Below are positions 1-8,664 of a stretch of DNA of 64,000 bases, in pieces. The notes below the pieces were generated by a model, which saw only the letters and a program-made list of their open reading frames with translations, made no database searches and was not told where the DNA came from. Positions within the stretch are counted from its first letter, which is position 1; every line of letters begins with the position of its first letter. The DNA is taken from positions 62,001 through 126,000 of the forward strand of contig NZ_JARDUB010000006.1 in NCBI RefSeq assembly GCF_029360665.1, given 5' to 3'. The DNA comes from Eudoraea chungangensis (GTDB lineage Bacteria; Bacteroidota; Bacteroidia; Flavobacteriales; Flavobacteriaceae). The position numbers were made by a program, and so were the translations under genes.

Positions 1-119
1 GTTTGCCCTTCATTGGGAAGTTAGTAAAAATGTTTCACTTTTATGAGCGTTAAACATTTGAAAACCTTAGTAATTAGCCTTAATAGCAGGTAATTCGACT
101 CTTGTAAACTTTAAATAAG

Positions 120-135
120 CCAGGTTGATTCCTGG
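120..135 (-). terminator. Possible weak terminator after the DHFR-like gene
   Basis: An inverted repeat CCAGG-TTGATT-CCTGG begins three bases past the stop codon of the DHFR-like gene. On the minus strand it is followed by CTTATTT, a weak T-tract. The stem is only 5 bp, so the call is tentative; it could serve transcripts from either side. Confidence 0.35.
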
Positions 136-138
136 ATT

Positions 139-681
139 TTATCTTATTCGTTTATAGTGATTTTGTGTTATTTGGTTTATATAAGTTTTGGATTTTACAA
201 GTTCAAACTTTAATTCCTTTGGAAGTCCATTAAAAAGAGGAGAACCTCCTCCTAATAGAACCGGAATAGTACTAAGTGCCATTTCATCAATTAAATCTTC
301 TTGTAAAAAACTTCTTATAGTAGCCCCTCCATCTATATAAAGACGAGTAAATCCCTTTTGGTGGATTTGGTCTAATATTTCGCCTAAATTACCTTTTAGT
401 AAAAACGCTTTTTCCTTATGACTAACCGGTATTACTTTTAGTTTATTACTTAATACAAATACAGGTTTATCATATGGCCAATCAACATCAAAGCCTAAAA
501 CTGTTTCAAAGGTATTTCTTCCCATAACCAAGGCATCAATTTCTTTGATAAATTCTACATACCCCATATCATCATTATTGGGGTTGGGTACTGCATTTAA
601 CCACTCGAGGCCGTCATTCTTGTCGGCGATATAACCATCTATACTTGTGGCAATAAATACGCAATTCTTCGGTTCTTTCAT
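139..681 (-). CDS. Dihydrofolate reductase-family protein (RibD C-terminal type)
   Basis: This 180-residue cytosolic protein has the DHFR/RibD-C fold signature: an N-terminal strand followed by SIDGYIA (residues 13-19), ALVMGRNTFE near residue 51, and the late DGGATIRSFL segment that binds the NADPH phosphate region in this family. Such proteins are NADPH-dependent reductases. Many are not the housekeeping folate enzyme, and the substrate is unknown. It lies 18 bp downstream of the M1 aminopeptidase gene on the same strand, so the two may be co-transcribed. The start is an ATG. Family confidence is high; the physiological role is not shown by the sequence. Confidence 0.85.
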   Translation of the reverse strand: MKEPKNCVFIATSIDGYIADKNDGLEWLNAVPNPNNDDMGYVEFIKEIDALVMGRNTFETVLGFDVDWPYDKPVFVLSNKLKVIPVSHKEKAFLLKGNLGEILDQIHQKGFTRLYIDGGATIRSFLQEDLIDEMALSTIPVLLGGGSPLFNGLPKELKFELVKSKTYINQITQNHYKRIR

Positions 682-699
682 ATGTAGTGTTTTGGCCTG

Positions 700-3273
700 T
701 TATTCTGTGCCTACAGGCTTTGATTTCTGGTGTAGTCTAAACAAGTCGTCCGTGGCCTGTAAAACTTTTAATCTCAGTTGGGGATTCAGATCTGGATTTG
801 CGTCTAAAAATTCCCTAACCATGCTATAAGCCGCATAGGACGAATACAGCCCAACAGTATTATTTAGCCACCCTTTGGGAAAAAATATATCCCCGGTTTG
901 CTGAATTTCTTCTAAAAGAGTAAGACTAAGTTCTAGGGATTCTACAGCTGATTTTTGTCTTAGGGGATGGTGTATATAGTAGGAGGCGGCTAAAACCCAA
1001 TTCTCTTTCTCTCGCATCTCCTTATTCTTAAAGGACGTAAAATAACTATTCCTGATATCCTCCTCAGGCGATAACGCTGGTAATAGGAAATTAAATCGTT
1101 TAAGTTTGTTAGAATCCTTTATGGCCGTCCTTGCTTCTTGCAGTATGTCTTTAGCTTTTTCATGCTCGTATAGAACTAAATACATCGCAATTCTAGTTTG
1201 GTCGTCTTGGTTTAATAGTAAGTCGCTAATGGTTAAATCTTTATGCCAAATCTCATACAATTTGCCTTTTGCTATTCCTGTATAAGCAAGGGACAAATAA
1301 GTGTTAAACAATGTTTTTTTTATACTTGCCTTTTCTTGGGCTATAAGCCTTGAAAACAGAATATTCTCTATTTTATTTAGTCGTTCTTCACGTTCCTTCT
1401 CGCTTAAATACATCCAAAACAAATGCTCAAATTGATCGGCTAGTAAAGATAGAACTAACTCATTTTTCTCTACCACTAGGCCCTGCTCAAATATGTTGAG
1501 GCTTTTGTCTATAGATATTTTACCGTTAAGTGCCTTTTCGTAGGCATTGAGGTATATGGCTGCTCTAGAAATTTCATCTTTAATATTCGGTACTGATTCC
1601 ATGGCTTCCTTGCTTAAGGGAAATGTTCCATATCCTATTCCAGTACTATTGTACACTATGACATCTGGTTTTGTTAAGCCTTCTGCTTCCAAAATTCTAT
1701 TTTTATTATCAGTTAGCCCAACCTCAATTATTTGCGTGGTATCTGGGTATATAAGGGAGATACTAAAGAGCTGTGGCCAAATATTTCCTGATTTATCTTC
1801 TGCCTGCTGCTCTATAAAAAACGACTTTATCTTATTTGCTTCGTCATAAAGAATTTCTGCCGTAATGGTAGGGCGTCCGGAAGAATTGACCCATACATTG
1901 CTCCATTCTATCAGGTCTATTTCTGTTTTTTTATTCAAAATACTTATGAGATCGTTCCAGTTGGCATTATCATTTTGGTATGAATGGATATATTCTTTGA
2001 TTCCTTCTCGAAAATTATTTTCACCTACAAGGGCTTCTAACTGCCCCATCATAATGGGTGCTTTATGGTAGATTATACTTCCATAAAGGGATCCTGCATT
2101 GTTTAGATTATCCAGTTTTTGTCGGATAGGATTAGCTCCTTTACTGCGATCTACGGTATAGGCGGCAGGGTAGTGGTCTATAAAAAAGGAAAGCTTATGA
2201 TTTACACTTTTAAATTCCGGGTTTACAATTTTGTCTGCCATAAAATTTGCAAACACTTCTTTTAACCAGACATCGTTAAACCATTTCATGGTTACCAGAT
2301 TCCCAAACCACATATGGGCCGTTTCGTGGGCTATAAGCTTAGCGCGGCCCAGTTTTTGGTTTAGTGTGGCGCTTTCACCAAGAAACAAAAGGGATTGTCG
2401 GTATTGAACTGCTCCGGTATGTTCCATGCCCCCATACGGATGACTGTATATAGCTGCATAGTCTAATTTCATAAAAGGAAAGTCACGGCCCGTATAGTCC
2501 TCTAAATAATTTACCGCTTGCTGGTGTAGATTAAATATTTTGGAGGTACTTAATTGTATTTTACCACTGTCTTTTTCTTGATGATATATAGACATTGGTA
2601 ATGGGGTAGCTTTTGATTCTACCACATCAAATTTTCCGGCAACAAAGGAAAATAGATAAGTGCTCATTTTATCAGATTCCTTATATCGATATTCTATAAA
2701 GTCTCCTTTTTCTATGCTATCGGTTTGTGGAGAGCCACATAGAACCTTCCAATTTTTCGGAGCGGTTATATTTAGTTGGTACGACGCCTTTATATCTGGC
2801 TGATCAAAACAGGGGAATAAGGTTCTGGCCCGGTCCGGAACTAGCAGGGTATACAGATAGTCGTCATTTCTATTTAGGGCCATTTCTCCCGCAATAAATT
2901 CTATTTCAATCTTGTTATTTCCTAAAACAAGGCTTTCCGCCGGAATTATCAAATGCTCTTTATCAAACTTAAGCGGAAGCTTTTTACCGTTTACCATAGA
3001 GACTTCTGGTATTCTTTGATCCGATTTAAAGTCGAGTACCAGAGCTTGGTCTAAGTCATGTATTTTTAGTTCTAATAGGAGTTTAGCGGTGATAGAATCT
3101 TCTTTCGCCTCTGGAATATTAAAGGAAAGATGGTATTGTACATTTGAAACTTGATTTTTACGGGAGATGGCCAATTCCTTTGACACCCCTTCTACTAATA
3201 CCAAAGAAGGTTTTACCTTTTTGTCACAACAAACAATTATTAGAAGGGTTAGATACAGGAGAATTCTTTTCAT
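700..3273 (-). CDS. M1 family metallopeptidase lipoprotein (aminopeptidase N-like)
   Basis: The 857-residue protein is a predicted lipoprotein: the signal peptide ends in LIIVCC, lipobox Cys at 15 or 16. It carries the gluzincin motif HETAH (316-320) with the third zinc ligand Glu339 in WLKEVF, typical of M1 aminopeptidases that trim N-terminal residues from peptides. The exopeptidase motif, normally GAMEN, reads GGMEH (281-285). Because Asn in that motif helps bind the substrate amino terminus, specificity may be altered. A long helical C-terminal region follows, as in full-length M1 enzymes. It probably acts on peptides at the cell surface or in the periplasm. The DHFR-like gene follows by 18 bp. 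Confidence 0.9.
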   Translation of the reverse strand: MKRILLYLTLLIIVCCDKKVKPSLVLVEGVSKELAISRKNQVSNVQYHLSFNIPEAKEDSITAKLLLELKIHDLDQALVLDFKSDQRIPEVSMVNGKKLPLKFDKEHLIIPAESLVLGNNKIEIEFIAGEMALNRNDDYLYTLLVPDRARTLFPCFDQPDIKASYQLNITAPKNWKVLCGSPQTDSIEKGDFIEYRYKESDKMSTYLFSFVAGKFDVVESKATPLPMSIYHQEKDSGKIQLSTSKIFNLHQQAVNYLEDYTGRDFPFMKLDYAAIYSHPYGGMEHTGAVQYRQSLLFLGESATLNQKLGRAKLIAHETAHMWFGNLVTMKWFNDVWLKEVFANFMADKIVNPEFKSVNHKLSFFIDHYPAAYTVDRSKGANPIRQKLDNLNNAGSLYGSIIYHKAPIMMGQLEALVGENNFREGIKEYIHSYQNDNANWNDLISILNKKTEIDLIEWSNVWVNSSGRPTITAEILYDEANKIKSFFIEQQAEDKSGNIWPQLFSISLIYPDTTQIIEVGLTDNKNRILEAEGLTKPDVIVYNSTGIGYGTFPLSKEAMESVPNIKDEISRAAIYLNAYEKALNGKISIDKSLNIFEQGLVVEKNELVLSLLADQFEHLFWMYLSEKEREERLNKIENILFSRLIAQEKASIKKTLFNTYLSLAYTGIAKGKLYEIWHKDLTISDLLLNQDDQTRIAMYLVLYEHEKAKDILQEARTAIKDSNKLKRFNFLLPALSPEEDIRNSYFTSFKNKEMREKENWVLAASYYIHHPLRQKSAVESLELSLTLLEEIQQTGDIFFPKGWLNNTVGLYSSYAAYSMVREFLDANPDLNPQLRLKVLQATDDLFRLHQKSKPVGTE

Positions 3274-3356
3274 ACACTTTTATAAATGATTTCCAAATAC
3301 TGATAAAAGCAACTATTTTGATAGTGCTTAATCCATCGAAACCTATATTATACTCC

Positions 3357-5006
3357 CTAATTGTTTCCTTGCTTAGGTTTTAAATGGATGGTCTGCATTG
3401 CCCTGGGTGCAATCTGGGATGTATAGGTATCGGCTTCTAAGTCTAGGGATAATAAATAGGCTTCGTCGTTTTTGTTAAAAACAACAAGCGCGATAGAACC
3501 ATCGGGATTTTTGGCGGCTGTATAGATTAATCCTTCTGTTTTTGCTCCTTTCAAGTCAATTCTGTGAGCCCCAGGACGAATAAATTTACTAAAGTGACTC
3601 AATAAATAATAGAGCGGCGTATAAATAACCTCATCAGTATGGGGGTTGATCAGTACTGGGGCACTATTAAAATTATCATAAGGATTTGGTTGCCCCTCGT
3701 TACTGAGAATACTACACCACTCCACGTACCCCTGAGTACCGTGATTTAGATCAGAAATTACATCGTAGGCATAGGTTTCAAAAGGAATAAATGTACCAGC
3801 ATAGTCGGTACTTTCTCTCCAATACTGCCCAATAGGGTCATCCGCATCAATATCTATACTCGATTCGGAATGAATTATCCCCTTTCCGGGCCAAGTTTCA
3901 CGTAACTTATCTAATTCTTCTGTATAATAATTATTGTCCTCCAACTCAGAATTAGCATACCAGTGAAAAGCAGTTCCCCAGGCATATTTGGAAGCCTCAG
4001 GGTCTTGGAACGTGGGTGTAACATAGTCGATCATGGTTGACTTGTTATGATCGTAGATCAATACACGTAATCCCGCATCCAAATCCTCAAGTTTAAGGTG
4101 GCCATCTTTTACAAGCTGAGGTCCAAGATGATCTCTTAAAAAGTCTCGCCCTTGTTCTGGTGATAATCCATTGCTATCCCAGCGAGCATCATGAGAATGC
4201 AGTGGCTCGTTCTGAGGGGTAATTGCCCATAGATTTATTCCCTTTTCGGCATAAGCACTTACATATTTTGATAAGTAATTAGCCCATAAGCCATAATATT
4301 CTGGGAGAAGACTTCCATTGGTCATGGTAGCTGTTTCACCTGATTTCATCCAGGAAGGAGGACTCCAAGGTGACGCAATGATTTTAAAGTCTGCACCCGG
4401 AATGCTCGATGCCTCTAAAATCATCGGGATGAGGTCGTAAGTGGGCTCTATAAGTTCTATTCCGCGCACCTGATCGTTTTCATCGCCAGTAAAGCCTTTC
4501 ATATCTTCATGTATACTGAAAGAAGATAGATCATTATCGCCTTCTTCCATATAGGTATAGTGGTTATTGGAATAATCACTACTATTTATATGCGTTCGTG
4601 TGAGAGAGAATCCAGCACCTTCTGTTGGACTAAAGAGACTGGTAAGGACCTTTTTACGGGTAGCCTCGGGAACAGTGGCGAGATTCCAGGCAGAGGATTC
4701 AGTAAATGAAGCCCCGAAACCGTAATACTTTTGAAATTCTTCCTGCGGAAATAGTTGTAAACTTACTTTTTTGACTTCAGAAGACTCTTCTTGTTCTTCC
4801 TCATTCGACAATAATTTGAGATTATCCCCAGCATAGGAGGTTTGATAAATTTCGGCCATGAAAGCCTTCTCGCGAGTTTTAGGTGAACAGCTCACTATCA
4901 AAATGGATATAACCATAAATGGTAGCCAACTAGCGCTTAGGGTTTTTGACTTATTTGGACTAAAGTTCACTTCATCACTATAATTTCTAAGGGTAAATTT
5001 CTTCAT
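3357..5006 (-). CDS. Glycoside hydrolase family 30 (glucosylceramidase-like) lipoprotein
   Basis: The 549-residue protein has a signal with lipobox VSC (Cys40; the N-terminal region before the hydrophobic core is unusually long, about 25 residues). The catalytic barrel shows the GH30 features GFGASFTESSAWNL (96-109), SPWSPPSWMK (212-221), the acid/base NEP motif (Glu267) and the nucleophile in HSES (Glu381). A short beta domain closes the protein. GH30 enzymes of this type cleave beta-glucosides or beta-1,6-glucans with retention. No SusC/SusD pair or other glycosidase is nearby, so this is not a typical polysaccharide utilisation locus. It is an exported glycosidase of undetermined substrate. 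Confidence 0.9.
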   Translation of the reverse strand: MKKFTLRNYSDEVNFSPNKSKTLSASWLPFMVISILIVSCSPKTREKAFMAEIYQTSYAGDNLKLLSNEEEQEESSEVKKVSLQLFPQEEFQKYYGFGASFTESSAWNLATVPEATRKKVLTSLFSPTEGAGFSLTRTHINSSDYSNNHYTYMEEGDNDLSSFSIHEDMKGFTGDENDQVRGIELIEPTYDLIPMILEASSIPGADFKIIASPWSPPSWMKSGETATMTNGSLLPEYYGLWANYLSKYVSAYAEKGINLWAITPQNEPLHSHDARWDSNGLSPEQGRDFLRDHLGPQLVKDGHLKLEDLDAGLRVLIYDHNKSTMIDYVTPTFQDPEASKYAWGTAFHWYANSELEDNNYYTEELDKLRETWPGKGIIHSESSIDIDADDPIGQYWRESTDYAGTFIPFETYAYDVISDLNHGTQGYVEWCSILSNEGQPNPYDNFNSAPVLINPHTDEVIYTPLYYLLSHFSKFIRPGAHRIDLKGAKTEGLIYTAAKNPDGSIALVVFNKNDEAYLLSLDLEADTYTSQIAPRAMQTIHLKPKQGNN

Positions 5007-5322
5007 AATAGTTTATTAATTCTCTAAGGCTTTAGGGAACCTACTAAAAGGTTGGTGGTTAATGAATGCTGAATTTAATAAATACAATCTAAAAAAAGAA
5101 AATCACCGGTGGTTCATTTTGACTAAGCAGAGTTTTATAAAGCTGCCATGAAAAGGTCTGAATTGGAATATATAGGTAAACATTTAGTGAGCTGATAGCT
5201 CTTTTTAATGTCCTATATAGGTTTGTGCGCCAATAAACAACTAATAAAAAGGATTAACCTTAAGAAAGACTAAACATTTAAAATCTTTTTTTTATAGTAT
5301 TCGAGAAAGTAAAATGTCTCAG
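5007..5322. other. Intergenic region, 316 bp, AT-rich
   Basis: No gene is supported here. A perfect 10-bp palindrome CCTATATAGG lies at 5212-5221, and the bases TAGGTTTG beside it resemble a plus-strand -7 box, but no plus-strand gene follows. No clear promoter was found for the GH30 gene. Confidence 0.5.
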
Positions 5323-6303
5323 TCAATTTTTTTTTTTGAGTAAGTTGGTCGTTATAAGAAGCTCTATTTGGAAGATGTTCGCTCTAAAGTGCTGATTGTT
5401 GTTATAGGTTGTACCGTATTTTGCCTGTAAATAAAATACATTTGGTTTAATCCAATAGCCAAGACCTGCGCTTACAAGACTCATTTGATCTTTTATGGTG
5501 GTATCCCAATACACATCGGCACCTGAATCTTTTCCTATTTGCCAGGCGTGTCCTCCTTGTATGGTAATTTCGATTCGATCTGATAGGTATTGGCTAATCC
5601 CATATTCTAGTATAAGACGACTACCGGGTCTAACTTCAGCATCTTTAATTAAACTATGCCATTCATAGGTAGGCAATATCAGAATAGCGGTAGTCTTTTC
5701 TGGTTTGGGATAGAAATAAAAAGCCGCCTGAACGCTATGGGACCAGTATCCAAGGCCTACATTATCATCAGAGCCAGATTCGTATCTACCGGTAGGAGCT
5801 ATAAATAAATATCCAGCGGTTAGGTCAAACTTTTCCTGGCTCCAGGACAACATTATAGGAGATACAGTTAAATCACCAAAGCCTGAAGCACCTCCATTAA
5901 TTGTATTACCACTGGTTATTTGCCCAAGTCCAACTCCCAAACCAGCTGTTGCATAATTTGGAGATATAATAAAAAGATATTGGGCTTCTCCTAGAAAGTC
6001 TAACTTGGGAGAGGCATATACGAGCATCAATGAATTGATATATCCTGAAATATTCACATTAAATGGAATATTCCCTATGGCATTCACTTTATTTCCTTCC
6101 TGATCAAAATAACTATCCGAATTCAGGAATATGTTGTAATCCAGAAAAAACAATCCATCTACACCAGGGTTTACATAGTCTCTTACTCCCATTATCCCAG
6201 GAACGTAGCCACCTGAGAGTACAGGTGATAAATCAGGTACTTCTTGAGAAACTGCCATCATAAAAATGAAAAGGCAGCCGACTGAATTAAGTGTTTTCAG
6301 CAT
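5323..6303 (-). CDS. Outer membrane beta-barrel protein, SphA / phenol meta-pathway (MetA) family
   Basis: A Sec signal peptide of about 20 residues is followed by a protein made of alternating aromatic-rich beta strands. A central segment (LFIAPTGRYE, then GYWSHSVQAAFYFYP, HAWQIGK and a final strand) is typical of the Phenol_MetA_deg / SphA-like barrel family. Family members are usually called transporters of aromatic or hydrophobic compounds, but function is rarely proven. A GTG two codons upstream (6309) is the other possible start; the ATG at 6303 is preferred. The C-terminal codons lie in an 11-base A tract (LLKKKN). The leader contains strong palindromes, annotated separately. The gene stands alone. 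Confidence 0.7.
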   Translation of the reverse strand: MLKTLNSVGCLFIFMMAVSQEVPDLSPVLSGGYVPGIMGVRDYVNPGVDGLFFLDYNIFLNSDSYFDQEGNKVNAIGNIPFNVNISGYINSLMLVYASPKLDFLGEAQYLFIISPNYATAGLGVGLGQITSGNTINGGASGFGDLTVSPIMLSWSQEKFDLTAGYLFIAPTGRYESGSDDNVGLGYWSHSVQAAFYFYPKPEKTTAILILPTYEWHSLIKDAEVRPGSRLILEYGISQYLSDRIEITIQGGHAWQIGKDSGADVYWDTTIKDQMSLVSAGLGYWIKPNVFYLQAKYGTTYNNNQHFRANIFQIELLITTNLLKKKN

Positions 6304-6309
6304 ATCCAC

Positions 6310-6679
6310 AAGTTAATACTTCTTTTTTTGAGGATAATTTCTCCTATGGCATAGAGGAGATATTTAGTGAATTGTCCATTGGACAAAAGCTTTTGTCTTA
6401 GCCGTCTAAAGAAATTGATCATGATATTCATTTTTAGTTTCAAACAGTAGTATTATGAACGTCAAAGCTAAATAGTTATCCAGTCTATTAATGATCGTAA
6501 TATGGTTGAAATAAGTATTTTTAGGAATATACTAATTGTTTACGATATGCTGTCTATGACATCCTTTAATTCTGATTTTATTAAGCCTTATAAATAAAGG
6601 GATAAACCGTCGTAAGAGTCGTTTATTCTATTAAACCTTGAGGTAAGAAAATTATTCTCTTCAATAGAATTTTGGACTT
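6310..6679. other. Intergenic region, 370 bp, upstream of the SphA-like gene
   Basis: No gene is supported. The half nearest the SphA-like gene holds three stem-forming or palindromic elements (6340-6360, 6372-6386, 6382-6397). The rest is AT-rich sequence with no clear feature. Confidence 0.5.
6372..6397. promoter_or_regulatory. Overlapping palindromes upstream of the SphA-like gene
   Basis: Two inverted repeats overlap. TTGTCC-ATT-GGACAA spans 6372-6386 and the perfect 16-bp palindrome GACAAAAGCTTTTGTC spans 6382-6397. Together they give three half-sites TTGTC/GACAA/TTGTC about 70-95 bp upstream of the SphA-like start. This suggests an operator for a dimeric regulator or a structured leader. 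A separate hairpin (TCTCC-TATG...CATA-GA-GGAGA, 6340-6360) is closer to the gene. Their function is inferred. Confidence 0.4.
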
Positions 6680-7678
6680 CTATTTTAAATTATACGGAAT
6701 TTTGGGTGGTATTTTTTTTAAGAATTCATATAGTCTCCGTTGTGCATCTTTCTTGGCTTTCCAATCTCCGTCTTTAGTTCCGCCGTATTCAAACATATAT
6801 TCCTTTCCATCTACTATCATTATCCCAGTTCTTAAGACTGAATTTGCATCCGGATTAGTAGAAATTAGGTGCCCTGCGGCTTCATATTGAATATTCTGAA
6901 AACTGTATTGAAAATCATTTTCTTGTAGTCGCTGCTCTATCATATCTGCCATCAGAGCCGATGGCCAAACCAGATCGTCTTTGCCAGAAAAAAGCAGGAT
7001 TGGCCCTTTAATATCTTCTACTTTTATGGCGGCTTTAGCCACATATTCCGTTTTTGCCAGTCCGCTTTTCCAATAGTCTATAGTTACTATTTTATTTGAA
7101 TTTTCTCCAATAATTTTTTGCATTGGAACAAACGGAATAGCCACTCCTTGGTATTTCCAACTAGGTTTTAGTTCCTCTGAATTATAAGGTAAAACAGTAT
7201 TAGACCATGTAACCGAACTGGGAGCATACGCTATAACGCCACCAACAAGTTCTGGAAAAACCGAGGCGATAAGCAAGGATAGTTCAGCATTTCTGGAAGC
7301 ACCCATTACTACAATCCTTTTAGAGTCTACTTCTTTTTGTTTTGCCAACCACTTGATAGCATTGGCAAAATATTCTAGATTAATTTCTTCGGGTCGTTTT
7401 GGTAAACCTTGCACTAGCGCATAAGGGAGAGATAGGCCAACCAGGTCTTTTTTGGCAAATTCTTCTGCCCAATAATCTCCCCATTCCCCTCCGCCAACAA
7501 GAATTATTGCTGTATTTGGTTTGGTTACTTCTTTTGCAAAATAATTCCCAATTAATCCATTTTCATTAATTTGTCTAGACTTAACCCCATCAAATAAAAG
7601 TAAGTCTATTATTAAATAGGCGATAAAAAGAATTGTTGTTACTACAACTCCTAAGGCGTATTTTTTGATTTTTTTCAT
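6680..7678 (-). CDS. Alpha/beta hydrolase, acyl-CoA thioesterase/BAAT C-terminal-like, membrane anchored
   Basis: The 332-residue protein starts with a single N-terminal membrane helix (about residues 8-28) and continues as an alpha/beta hydrolase resembling the C-terminal domain of bile acid-CoA:amino acid N-acyltransferases and acyl-CoA thioesterases. The nucleophile elbow is MGASRNAEL with Ser128. Relatives usually have Gly after Ser-x (SxG), but here it is Asn. A later SGKDDLVWPS segment supplies the likely acid, and a Gly-His near residue 265 (AAGHLI) the base. The catalytic domain probably faces the periplasm. It may be coupled to the NTF2-like gene 25 bp upstream. The substrate is unknown. 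Confidence 0.75.
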   Translation of the reverse strand: MKKIKKYALGVVVTTILFIAYLIIDLLLFDGVKSRQINENGLIGNYFAKEVTKPNTAIILVGGGEWGDYWAEEFAKKDLVGLSLPYALVQGLPKRPEEINLEYFANAIKWLAKQKEVDSKRIVVMGASRNAELSLLIASVFPELVGGVIAYAPSSVTWSNTVLPYNSEELKPSWKYQGVAIPFVPMQKIIGENSNKIVTIDYWKSGLAKTEYVAKAAIKVEDIKGPILLFSGKDDLVWPSALMADMIEQRLQENDFQYSFQNIQYEAAGHLISTNPDANSVLRTGIMIVDGKEYMFEYGGTKDGDWKAKKDAQRRLYEFLKKIPPKIPYNLK

Positions 7679-7703
7679 TTTACTAAAGTAGATTCTCTGC
7701 TTT

Positions 7704-8162
7704 TCATTGGTCGCAATCGTTCTTATTTATCGTGTAGGCTAAGCTTATTATCTTCCAATTATCATCAGTTTTAAAAAGCGTAAAAACATCTACTCCACAA
7801 TGTGAGAATTTCTTCTCGACCCAAAACTCATAGGGGACCCATGCCATTGCAATACCCTTATGGATCTTAACGTCAAAGTCTTTTGCAATTTCCATTACAT
7901 CGGGCATAGAATGCATACTTGGTAGATCTTCCTTTGAAAAACGAAAATCAATTTTGGCTGAACCAGCACTGTTATTTTTACGCCAGATTTGGGCATCGTC
8001 TAATATTGTTTGTTTCATTAGTAGGGAGTCTTTTTTTTCTAAGGAAGCAAAAAACGTATTAATTACCCGTACAATCTGTGTTTCTTCCACAGCTATTGAA
8101 TTTTGTGCTGAGGCGTTTGAATTTAGTGCTATTACAAGGAGTAGGAAAAATAAGTTTTTCAT
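7704..8162 (-). CDS. Secreted NTF2-like (SnoaL/DUF4440-type) protein
   Basis: The 152-residue protein has a Sec signal peptide ending ASAQ and a compact alpha+beta fold typical of NTF2-like proteins (helix VIRVINTFFASLEKKDSLLM, then strands ending in WKIISLAYT). These domains bind small hydrophobic ligands or act as accessory enzymes; no catalytic residues can be named. It lies just upstream of the BAAT-like hydrolase, and the two may form a small transcription unit. Five NTF2-like proteins occur in this window. Confidence 0.75.
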   Translation of the reverse strand: MKNLFFLLLVIALNSNASAQNSIAVEETQIVRVINTFFASLEKKDSLLMKQTILDDAQIWRKNNSAGSAKIDFRFSKEDLPSMHSMPDVMEIAKDFDVKIHKGIAMAWVPYEFWVEKKFSHCGVDVFTLFKTDDNWKIISLAYTINKNDCDQ

Positions 8163-8664
8163 TAGATAGGATATTTAGTATGTTTTGCTAGTTTCGTATA
8201 AATATAGCAGGATTCACTTGTTTTATTACAATGCTTTGCTCTAATTGGATATGTATTCTGAACTAAAGGGAAGTTCTGCTCCTCGGCCTCAAATGCCCCA
8301 GAAATGATCTGCCGGTATCCCCAACAGGAATTAATACCATTTTAAAGTGGACGAAATTACTCGGTATAATTGCTAAAAAGGGAAGTTAGTCTTAGGAAAT
8401 TTGCTGATGCTTTGTGACATTGGTATTTTACTCTCATCTTTTCTATGCGACTTACCAAAAACTAGCATCATGAATGGAATTTATAGTAATTTGAAACAGA
8501 TAGCACAGGCAATTATACTACACTAAAATTCGATAACTATCATGGCATAAAAATACCCGTTCGCTTAGAGTAAAGATTTACATCTAGGATATTTTGCCCG
8601 GTGTTACTTTTCTACATAAACCATATTAATTAAACCATGGTAAATCCAAATTCTTCCAATAAAG
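8163..8664. other. Intergenic region, 502 bp
   Basis: This is the longest gene-free stretch of the window. No ORF above 40 codons looks credible: a 39-codon plus-strand frame from 8407 has no family resemblance or ribosome site. No clear repeat, RNA gene or promoter was recognised. It lies between the 3' end of the QOR-bestrophin-SDR-LLM operon and the next transcription unit. Confidence 0.5.

Noticed and set aside
3357-5006. GH30 gene as part of a polysaccharide utilisation locus
   Set aside because: No SusC/SusD pair, other glycosidases or sugar-sensing hybrid regulators are present in its surroundings.
8407-8526. 39-codon plus-strand frame in the 502-bp gap
   Set aside because: Single chance ATG, no SD, no pattern of conservation visible, and amino-acid composition looks random.
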